Shown in pieces: positions 1-5,599 of a DNA stretch of 9,467 nt. The stretch's first letter is position 1; each line of letters opens with the position of its first letter. Source of the DNA: an uncultured Alphaproteobacteria bacterium. Lineage in GTDB: Bacteria; Pseudomonadota; Alphaproteobacteria; Rickettsiales; Midichloriaceae. Under the pieces are notes generated by a model, which saw only the letters and a list, made by a program, of their open reading frames with translations, ran no database searches and was not told where the DNA came from. Location of the stretch: assembly GCA_903860855.1 (NCBI GenBank), contig CAIOSF010000145.1, positions 1 to 9,467 on the forward strand, read 5' to 3'. Both the position numbers and the translations under genes were made by a program.

Positions 1-312
1 GGGAGATGAATGCCGCGCCATTGGTATTTCTGTTCTATTTGATGCAATGTCGATAAATGCTACGATCACATCACTGAGTTCTTCGTTTAACTGAGAGGCA
101 AACTCATCTTTATGTCGCTTCATCGTTTCATTAGCCACTCTAGTAAATTCAACCTTATCGTACCGATTAGCGATTATATTAAAAACAGAGGAATTCATCA
201 TAATCCATAGTTTTTTATTAACTATATGGATGACCTCAATATCTCTAAACTCAAGATTAACCCCGATCTTTTTAAATACTTGTAGTACCAGCTCTATCAT
301 TGGTATGGCCAT
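1..312 (-). CDS. Unrecognised protein, 3' end beyond left edge (partial)
   Basis: Reading the minus strand from ATG at 312-310 gives 104 codons with no stop up to the window edge. The frame stays open further upstream, with a possible TTG start at 348-346 that would give 116 codons. An open frame this long in AT-rich DNA suggests a real gene truncated by the window. The visible part starts MAIPMIELVLQVFKKIGVNL and is a mix of hydrophobic and charged segments. I see no signal peptide, clear membrane helix or catalytic motif, and I do not recognise the family. Neither start has a convincing Shine-Dalgarno; a GGAG sits at 347-344, about 31 bases before the ATG. It is transcribed divergently from hflK, so the AT-rich stretch 313-373 probably carries promoters for both. 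The reading frame is likely; the start is uncertain and the function unknown. Confidence 0.5.
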   Translation of the reverse strand, partial: MAIPMIELVLQVFKKIGVNLEFRDIEVIHIVNKKLWIMMNSSVFNIIANRYDKVEFTRVANETMKRHKDEFASQLNEELSDVIVAFIDIASNRTEIPMARHSSP

Positions 313-339
313 TGATATTTTAAAACTAACATATATAGT
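312..339 (+). promoter_or_regulatory. Candidate sigma-70 type promoter for hflK
   Basis: TTGATA at 312-317 and TATAGT at 334-339 are 16 bases apart. Initiation would fall near 346, giving a leader of about 28 nt before the hflK ATG at 374. The region is AT-rich throughout, so a match by chance is possible. No strong Shine-Dalgarno precedes the ATG. Confidence 0.3.
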
Positions 340-373
340 AGTCTCCAAATAAAAAAGATAACTTACATAGTTA

Positions 374-1570
374 ATGAAATACATGCTTAATAAATTTCTA
401 AATATTTTCAATGCCTTTCAAAATCCTTGGGAGGATGAAAAACCAAGACATAGCAACAACAATGATGATATCCAGAACATAGTCCGCAAGAGTAAAGAAA
501 AAATAAATCAAATCTTCGGTAGCAATGGCAAGGGAGACGGTACGAATGGTAGTGATCCGAAAAAAGTTGCCAGGATAGCCTTACTCCTTCTTGTCGGCCT
601 GCCGCTACTTGGTTGGCTCAGCACTGGTTTTTATACAGTAGATCTCGATCAACAGGGAGTAGTGACAAGATTTGGTAGATACAACCGTATTTCTGATCCA
701 GGCTTGAATTATAAATTACCTGATCCAATAGAATTGGTTGAGAAAATCAGTGTTACTAGGATAAACAAAGAGTTCATAGGAATCAGAAGCTCTGTTGAGC
801 GATCTAGCAGCAGCTCAGTATCTAGTATATTTGGCAACAACTCCTCAAGTTCTAGTGACAAGCAGGAGAAAGCCGATCTAAGCATCCCAGAAGAAAGCCA
901 GATGCTGACAGGTGACGGCAACATCATAGATCTCCATTTCTTCGTTCAGTGGCACGTTAAGAATCCAAAAGATTACCTATTTAATATCCGTGATGACGCC
1001 GGAGAAAGTACGGTTAGATCGAGTGCAGAAAGCGCAATAAGACAGGTGATAGGCACAGTGAAGTTATATGAAGCCTTATCCGACCAAAGGCAAAGCATCG
1101 AACAAAAGACGAGAGTTATCCTCCAACAGATGCTAGATAGTTATGGATCCGGTATATCCATAACGAGTCTTGGGATCCTATACAGTTATGTACCACCAGA
1201 AGTGAGGGATGCATACAGGGACATCCAATCAGCAAAAGCCGATAAGGAACGTGAAATAAACCAAGCATACTCATATCGCAATGACATCATTCCAAAGGCA
1301 AGAGGTGAAGGCCAAGCTGTGATATCAGAGGCTAAGGCTTACAAAGATGCTGTTGTTCTTAGAGCTGCTGGTGAATCTGAAAAGTTCAACACAATCTATG
1401 CTCAGTATACAAAAGCCAAAGATGTAACTCGCAAACGTCTTTATATAGAAACTATGGAAGATGTAATGTTAAAAACCAAAAAGATTATAGTTGATAGCAA
1501 TAGCAAAGGTCTTTTGCAGATGATGTCTTTAAGCGACATGATGAAAAACAGCAAAGGTGCTCAACAATAG
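374..1570 (+). CDS. hflK: HflK, FtsH protease modulator subunit
   Basis: This 398-residue SPFH/band-7 protein forms, with HflC, the inner-membrane complex that surrounds the FtsH protease and restrains its degradation of membrane proteins. The N-terminus has the NPWEDE segment typical of HflK (residues 17-22), then a polar linker and one membrane helix at about 66-87. The SPFH domain follows, including FGRY (100-103), the conserved ESQMLTGDGNIIDL stretch (174-187) and a helical charged C-terminal half with the ARGEGQA repeat (309-315). Unusual is a serine-rich low-complexity insert at about 139-162, just before the ESQMLTGD segment, where the HflK proteins I know have a much shorter turn. ATG 374 is used; ATG 383 (Met4) is an alternative, and neither has a good Shine-Dalgarno. 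Its partner hflC is separated from it by an aldolase-family gene. Confidence 0.95.
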   Translation: MKYMLNKFLNIFNAFQNPWEDEKPRHSNNNDDIQNIVRKSKEKINQIFGSNGKGDGTNGSDPKKVARIALLLLVGLPLLGWLSTGFYTVDLDQQGVVTRFGRYNRISDPGLNYKLPDPIELVEKISVTRINKEFIGIRSSVERSSSSSVSSIFGNNSSSSSDKQEKADLSIPEESQMLTGDGNIIDLHFFVQWHVKNPKDYLFNIRDDAGESTVRSSAESAIRQVIGTVKLYEALSDQRQSIEQKTRVILQQMLDSYGSGISITSLGILYSYVPPEVRDAYRDIQSAKADKEREINQAYSYRNDIIPKARGEGQAVISEAKAYKDAVVLRAAGESEKFNTIYAQYTKAKDVTRKRLYIETMEDVMLKTKKIIVDSNSKGLLQMMSLSDMMKNSKGAQQ

Positions 1571-1605
1571 ATGAATAGGACCAAGAATAGAAATTTTATT
1601 TTTAT

Positions 1606-2442
1606 ATGTTAATAGCAGATAATTTGAGCAAAGCCTACCAAATCATCGCCCTCCTTGGGCTGGATGATCACACTTATACCCATCTTTCAGCAAGGGTAAA
1701 TGGTGGGTTTCTTATCAATGATTTTGGTTATCTCTTCTCGGAAATGTCTCCAGATAAACTGCTTAAGGTTGATTATGATGGCTTGGTAAAAAATTGGCAA
1801 AATGCGAATGAAAATGACAAAATTGGCAATAATACGAACTATCCTGAGACCGGAATAGAACGGCGTGATTGTAGTAACGAGGGAGATCCGAAGTTCAACG
1901 ATGCTTTGGACTTGAATCCACATGTAATGGACAAGCCCAAGGCGAAGTCAAAAGCGTATAATCACACGGGCTATATCATTCATAGCAGCATATACAAAGC
2001 TAGGCCCGAGATTAATTATATATTTCACATTCATGTTCCTGAAATCGTAGCTACATCCATCTATGGTCTACTACCCATTAGTCAGTGGAGCTTGCATTTA
2101 TATGATAAAGTCTCTTACGCAGACTATAACTCTCTCGCTCTAATGGAAAGCGAACATGGCAGTACCATTGCATCAGATTTGGGTAGTAACGATGTCATGC
2201 TACTTAAACATCATGGCGCAATAATATGCGGAACAAAAGTTCACAGCACATTGTTCTTTACCTATCATCTGTATATGGCTTGCAAAACACAGTGCTTAGC
2301 CGGTCATAGAAGCGATGCAACAATTAGTCATCTAATAGCGGAGAAAGCTCGCAATGATTTGCTATCGTTTGAGCATGATATAGGTCAGCGCGACTGGTTG
2401 GCATGGCTGCGTTTACTTGATAGAAAGGGAGAGATGGTATAG
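1606..2442 (+). CDS. Class II aldolase/adducin-fold family protein
   Basis: The 278-residue product has the hallmarks of the class II aldolase/adducin fold: THLSARV (25-31), LINDFGYLFSE (36-46), KVDYDG (54-59), TGYIIHSSIYKARPEI (121-136), a metal-site HIH pair (141 and 143) and LLKHHGAIICG (199-209), whose His202 or His203 would be the third zinc ligand. By spacing to fuculose-1-phosphate aldolase (E. coli FucA Glu73, His92, His94, His155), the catalytic glutamate position is Gly122. It is therefore probably not a true sugar-phosphate aldolase, and the substrate is unknown. About 50 residues (roughly 66-117) between the KVDYDG and TGYIIH blocks are extra compared with relatives and contain a palindromic repeat at DNA level. 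The gene lies between hflK (35-bp gap) and hflC (57-bp gap) on the same strand and may be cotranscribed. The start has no Shine-Dalgarno but fits where the domain begins. Confidence 0.88.
   Translation: MLIADNLSKAYQIIALLGLDDHTYTHLSARVNGGFLINDFGYLFSEMSPDKLLKVDYDGLVKNWQNANENDKIGNNTNYPETGIERRDCSNEGDPKFNDALDLNPHVMDKPKAKSKAYNHTGYIIHSSIYKARPEINYIFHIHVPEIVATSIYGLLPISQWSLHLYDKVSYADYNSLALMESEHGSTIASDLGSNDVMLLKHHGAIICGTKVHSTLFFTYHLYMACKTQCLAGHRSDATISHLIAEKARNDLLSFEHDIGQRDWLAWLRLLDRKGEMV
1865..1965. repeat. In-frame nested palindromic element inside the aldolase-family gene
   Basis: Outer arms GTGATTGTA (1865-1873) and TATAATCAC (1957-1965) pair over 9 bp with one G-T pair. Inner arms GCTTTGGACTTG (1903-1914) and CAAGCCCAAGGC (1932-1943) pair over 12 positions with one G-T pair and one mismatch. 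The segment is read through in frame and accounts for much of the extra residues that interrupt the aldolase fold. The size, nested palindrome and in-frame position resemble Rickettsia palindromic elements. That relation is inferred from architecture, not from a sequence match. The exact ends are uncertain because the extra protein segment starts earlier, near 1800. Confidence 0.5.
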
Positions 2443-2499
2443 TAAATGAAGTTAATATCTGTATAAATATAAATTAAACTAAACATAGAGAAGCAAAAA

Positions 2500-3372
2500 A
2501 TGAAGAGTAAGATATTTGGGTTTGGCGGCGTAGGTGCCATTTTATTATTGCTAATAGTGGCATTTAATTCAGCATATATACTTGATCAAAGACAGTATGC
2601 CCTGGTGCTACAATTCGGTGAACCAGTAGCTACCCGTCTTGAACCAGGTCTCAAGTTTGTGATTCCATTTATCCAACAGACAAAGTTCTTCGACAATCGC
2701 GTGCAAAATATTTCTTTTTCCTCGGGAGATTCAAGTGAGGTAGTTGCAGCCGACCAAAAGACCATGAAAATGGATTCCTTTGCTAAATACCAAATTGTTA
2801 ATCCTCAACAATTTTATCAAGCCGTGCAAAACGAACGAAGCTTGAAAATTAGAATGGGCTCTGTTATAGAATCAACAATAAGAGAGGTCATGGGCAGCGT
2901 GGCCTTTTCTGATATCTTAAGCGAAAAAAGAGCAGAGATCATGGAGAGAATCGTCTCGGAGGTTGACAGACAAATGCAACCTTTTGGTGTTAATGTTCTC
3001 GATGTACGCATTACACGGGTAAGCTTACCAGAAAAAGCGAGAAATTCTGTCTACGAAAGAATGAAGACCGATAGGGAGAAAGAATCGAAAGATATTCGTG
3101 CTCAAGGCTCAGAAGAAGCTCAGATCATAAGAGCAAATGCTGACAAAGATAAGGTCACTATTATAGCCGAAGCCCGTAAGCAGGCTGATATTCTAAAGGG
3201 TGAAGGAGATGCTGAAACGATTAGAATTTTTGCTAATACTTACAATCAAGATCCTGAATTCTTCACATTTTATCGCTCTTTACAAGCCTATCGCAATGCA
3301 TTAGGTAATAGCGATACTACTCTGGTTTTATCATCAGACAACCAATTTTTATCATATATGAATAGTAAATGA
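2500..3372 (+). CDS. hflC: HflC, FtsH protease modulator subunit
   Basis: This 290-residue SPFH/band-7 protein is the partner of HflK in the complex that controls FtsH in the inner membrane. One N-terminal membrane helix (about 8-28) is followed by the SPFH domain, with QYALVLQFGEP (about 32-42) and EPGLKFVIPF (about 48-57). The HflC signature helical region is complete: RMKTDREKESKDIRAQGSEE, RANADKDK, ILKGEGDAE and YNQDPEFFTFYRSLQAYR. It ends in DNQFLSYMNSK, close to the usual C-terminus, and the length is normal for the family. An AGAGAAG at 2487-2493, six bases before the ATG, supports the start. It is probably transcribed with hflK and the intervening aldolase gene, and converges with lptA across a 95-bp gap. 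Confidence 0.96.
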   Translation: MKSKIFGFGGVGAILLLLIVAFNSAYILDQRQYALVLQFGEPVATRLEPGLKFVIPFIQQTKFFDNRVQNISFSSGDSSEVVAADQKTMKMDSFAKYQIVNPQQFYQAVQNERSLKIRMGSVIESTIREVMGSVAFSDILSEKRAEIMERIVSEVDRQMQPFGVNVLDVRITRVSLPEKARNSVYERMKTDREKESKDIRAQGSEEAQIIRANADKDKVTIIAEARKQADILKGEGDAETIRIFANTYNQDPEFFTFYRSLQAYRNALGNSDTTLVLSSDNQFLSYMNSK

Positions 3373-3393
3373 TTGATACTCATCTCATTTTGT

Positions 3394-3442
3394 AACCAGT
3401 AAATTGTCTAGAGCTTGTGCTCAGGAGGATAGCGAGCTGGTT
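3394..3442. other. Imperfect inverted repeat between convergent hflC and lptA
   Basis: AACCAG (3394-3399) is complementary to CTGGTT (3437-3442), and a small GAGC-TTGT-GCTC hairpin (3411-3422) sits inside. The position between two convergent genes would suit a bidirectional transcription end. However, the stems are short and there is no U-rich tract on either side, so intrinsic termination is not demonstrated. Confidence 0.25.
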
Positions 3443-3467
3443 CAGGAGAGATGACATATTAGTTTCA

Positions 3468-3905
3468 TTAATCATATATGCGGAGCCTAACTCCCTCTAC
3501 TCCTCCATCAATTATGGCCTTTTTGCTATGTAAATTGTAGGTAAGAACTTCCCCATGAATTTTTCCATCCTTACTATTAACCACAACCCTCCCTCTTAAT
3601 TCTACTGTCGTAGTTTTGTGGCTGTATATCGCAGTATCCCCACTGGCATCTATGTCTTCATTTTTAATACTCACATTACCTACAGCCTCTATTTGTTCCA
3701 CCCCCTTCGTGTCCTTACTATATTTGATCGTCGCCTTATTAGCTTGTAAAATAGCACCTTCTTGCCTCACTTCCACTCTTCCTTCTAGGATAGCCATATC
3801 CTTTCCATAGAACACAGTCATTTTGTTCGTATTTATTACCAAAGCATGGGCTTTATCAGTTGTATATAGTAACACCATAAGTATGATGAAAAAAAACCTA
3901 CGCAT
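3468..3905 (-). CDS. lptA: LptA/OstA-like periplasmic LPS transport protein
   Basis: The predicted 145-residue protein starts with a clear signal peptide: MRR, a hydrophobic stretch, and a probable cleavage after AHA (residues 19-21). The mature part is a single OstA-like beta-jellyroll with the repeating strand pattern of LptA (AILEGRVEVRQEGAILQANK, IEAVGNVSI, ASGDTAIYS, VELRGRVVV, IHGEVLTYNL). LptA subunits bridge the periplasm and carry LPS from the LptBFGC complex to LptD. I chose ATG 3905-3903 because it places the signal peptide at the N-terminus. An in-frame start at 3971 would add 22 residues that overlap the lptF coding sequence. The gene stands alone, without lptC or lptB beside it, but is divergent from lptF, another part of the same pathway. 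It is slightly short for the family but complete. Confidence 0.85.
   Translation of the reverse strand: MRRFFFIILMVLLYTTDKAHALVINTNKMTVFYGKDMAILEGRVEVRQEGAILQANKATIKYSKDTKGVEQIEAVGNVSIKNEDIDASGDTAIYSHKTTTVELRGRVVVNSKDGKIHGEVLTYNLHSKKAIIDGGVEGVRLRIYD
3860..3887 (+). promoter_or_regulatory. Candidate lptF promoter inside the lptA signal-peptide region
   Basis: TTGTAT (3860-3865) and TATGAT (3882-3887) are separated by 16 bases. The -10 matches consensus at 5 of 6 positions but the -35 at only 3 of 6. Only 38 bp separate the lptA and lptF start codons, so any plus-strand promoter for lptF has to lie largely within the lptA coding sequence, as this one does. It is a weak call based on pattern alone. 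Confidence 0.25.
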
Positions 3906-3933
3906 TGAATTCACGACCAATGGATGGTTATGC

Positions 3934-3939
3934 AAGAGG
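3934..3939 (+). promoter_or_regulatory. Ribosome binding site deciding the lptF start
   Basis: AAGAGG ends four bases before ATG 3944. It favours that start over the in-frame TTG at 3905 and ATG at 3920, which have no comparable site and would add residues before the usual LptF N-terminus. Confidence 0.5.
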
Positions 3940-3943
3940 TCTA

Positions 3944-5002
3944 ATGCCATTTTGTTTAATAAGTAACTCATATATAGCCAAGCGAATATGCAAACCGTTC
4001 TTGTTAATATTTATCGTAATAAGCTTACTTACGTGGTTTAGTCAATCGATAAGAATACTTGAGATAGTTTCGCAAAGTAATGAGATCTTTATTTCTTTTT
4101 TAAAGATGTCGCTATATATCACCCCATATCTATGGTATCTAATTATCCCCATAGCGGTACTCATTACTGTTGTAAACGTAGCCCATTATATGACGAATCA
4201 CAAAGAGATTCTGATCATGCAGAGCCTTGGCATGACAAAATGGCAAATAGCTAAGCCCATCATACTGCTATCGATTTGCATTACGGTCGTACACTATACT
4301 ATCTCTCTATATATAATGTCGACCTCATACCATAGGTTTCGTGATCTCCAGCTGGAGATGCAGCAGCAATACGGTTTGGCCCTATTAGCTGAACATGTAT
4401 TTGCCACACAAATTCCTGGCATAACCATATATGTTGGCAAAAAAAATGGCATAAATTCTCTCGAACAGATATTCGTTGATGACAGCAGAGATATGAATAA
4501 ACAGATAACAATGACAGCTGAAAGTGGTAGTATTAACCAAAATGAATTAGGTGAGATTGTATTATTTTTGCAGAATGGCTCGTATCAAGAATATCACAAA
4601 AAAAACACAAGCAATCCTATTCTTACCTTTGACAAATATCAAATGGTTCTACCTATACAAGGGGAAGGATCAGCAGAAAGAAGGTTTGATGCTCACGAAC
4701 AGCCTGCCATTAGCATGCTATTTTCTGAAAATACAAAGGCAAAAGCCTATGGTCACCAAAGAGTGGTATGGCCATTATATTCTCTAGTAATTACGAGCAT
4801 ATGCTTAGGATTATTTTTATCTCCTGGCCGACGACCTCGCAACAGCGCAATTTATAGCATGCTATTGTGTTTGTTACTAATAGCGATAAGTTTCTTACTT
4901 CAGGGCTTAGCGATCAAGTTATCAGCCACAATTATATTGATGTATTTTGTTCCTATTTTATCCTTGCTAATTGCCTTAACGAGACTAATATACGATGAGT
5001 AA
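3944..5002 (+). CDS. lptF: LptF, LPS export ABC transporter permease
   Basis: The 352-residue inner-membrane permease of the LptBFGC complex extracts LPS from the membrane and passes it to LptA. The topology is that of the YjgP/YjgQ family: three N-terminal membrane helices (about residues 17-40, 53-80 and 100-125), a periplasmic jellyroll region in the middle, and three C-terminal helices (about 271-291, 300-325 and 326-350). Family features include LTWFSQSIRILEIV after the first helix, which resembles LptF more than LptG, and the cytoplasmic EILIMQSLGMTKWQIAKP segment that contacts the LptB ATPase. ATG 3944 is preferred because AAGAGG precedes it and the protein then starts close to the first helix. 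It is divergent from lptA and 21 bp upstream of the AhpD-like gene, so it probably leads a short operon with that gene and der. Confidence 0.9.
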   Translation: MPFCLISNSYIAKRICKPFLLIFIVISLLTWFSQSIRILEIVSQSNEIFISFLKMSLYITPYLWYLIIPIAVLITVVNVAHYMTNHKEILIMQSLGMTKWQIAKPIILLSICITVVHYTISLYIMSTSYHRFRDLQLEMQQQYGLALLAEHVFATQIPGITIYVGKKNGINSLEQIFVDDSRDMNKQITMTAESGSINQNELGEIVLFLQNGSYQEYHKKNTSNPILTFDKYQMVLPIQGEGSAERRFDAHEQPAISMLFSENTKAKAYGHQRVVWPLYSLVITSICLGLFLSPGRRPRNSAIYSMLLCLLLIAISFLLQGLAIKLSATIILMYFVPILSLLIALTRLIYDE

Positions 5003-5023
5003 ATTTGGCAAAATCTAGGGAAA

Positions 5024-5599
5024 ATGACTATAGCCAACCTTATACGTAAGTTACCAGAGTATGCTGACGACATAAAGCAAAATCTCGATAACATCTTCAT
5101 TCAAGATAAGAACAATCTTTCTAAGCTACAGTTGTACGGAGTGGCCCTGAGCGTTGCATATCTCCTAAAAAATGAGCAACTCCTCAATAATGTTAGAATG
5201 GAAGCCAAGATGTTCCTCGAAGAGGTAGATGCAACGGCATGTAAGGTTGCTGCCATCATGATGGCAATGAATAATACTTATTATCATTTTATAAAGGATA
5301 TAGAAAGCGATGATGATTTAGGTGCAAAAGAATCAGGTTTAAGAATGGAGAGCGTTACTAATCCAGCAATCAATCAAACCGAGTTTGATATGTACTGCTT
5401 AGCCGTATCTATTCTGCATGGCTGTAATTACTGTTGTAATGTTCATTCCCGCAAACTAAGAGCAAAAGGTGTGACTGATGGAATGATAGGTGATATAGCA
5501 AGGATTGTATCGGTTTTAAAGGCAGCCAGAGATACATTAGATATAGAAAGGATGCGTAGTTATGACTTTATCGTGCGAGAGGAGTCAATTGGTGGCTAA
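5024..5599 (+). CDS. AhpD-like carboxymuconolactone decarboxylase family protein
   Basis: This 191-residue, all-helical protein has the alkylhydroperoxidase D active-site pattern: Glu120, then Cys134-x-x-Cys137 and His141 in HGCNYCCNVHSRKLRAKGV. The spacing is close to mycobacterial AhpD (Glu118, Cys130, Cys133, His137). The CxxC would be the redox-active disulfide used in peroxide reduction or in recycling a peroxiredoxin such as AhpC. A third cysteine, Cys138, directly follows the pair. The KLRAKGVTDGMIGDIARI segment after the motif is also typical. ATG 5024 is preceded by AGGGA at 5017-5021, rather close to the start. It sits 21 bp after lptF and overlaps der by 8 bp, which suggests cotranscription and translational coupling. 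No ahpC is visible here. The fold and active site are clear; the physiological partner is not. Confidence 0.82.
   Translation: MTIANLIRKLPEYADDIKQNLDNIFIQDKNNLSKLQLYGVALSVAYLLKNEQLLNNVRMEAKMFLEEVDATACKVAAIMMAMNNTYYHFIKDIESDDDLGAKESGLRMESVTNPAINQTEFDMYCLAVSILHGCNYCCNVHSRKLRAKGVTDGMIGDIARIVSVLKAARDTLDIERMRSYDFIVREESIGG
5578..5584 (+). promoter_or_regulatory. Ribosome binding site deciding the der start
   Basis: AGAGGAG lies inside the end of the AhpD-like gene, seven bases before GTG 5592 and four before TTG 5589. This is the best Shine-Dalgarno in the window. It supports starting der at the GTG rather than at ATG 5562, which lies upstream of the site. Confidence 0.65.

Noticed and set aside
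3411..3422. GAGC-TTGT-GCTC hairpin as a terminator for hflC or lptA
   Set aside because: The stem is only four base pairs and no U-rich run follows on either strand.
3906..3971. Longer start for lptA at 3971
   Set aside because: It would put 22 residues ahead of a clear signal peptide and overlap the lptF coding sequence; ATG 3905 fits better.
5562..5591. ATG 5562 as the der start
   Set aside because: The strong AGAGGAG at 5578-5584 lies downstream of it and is well placed for GTG 5592; the extra ten residues simply overlap the previous gene.
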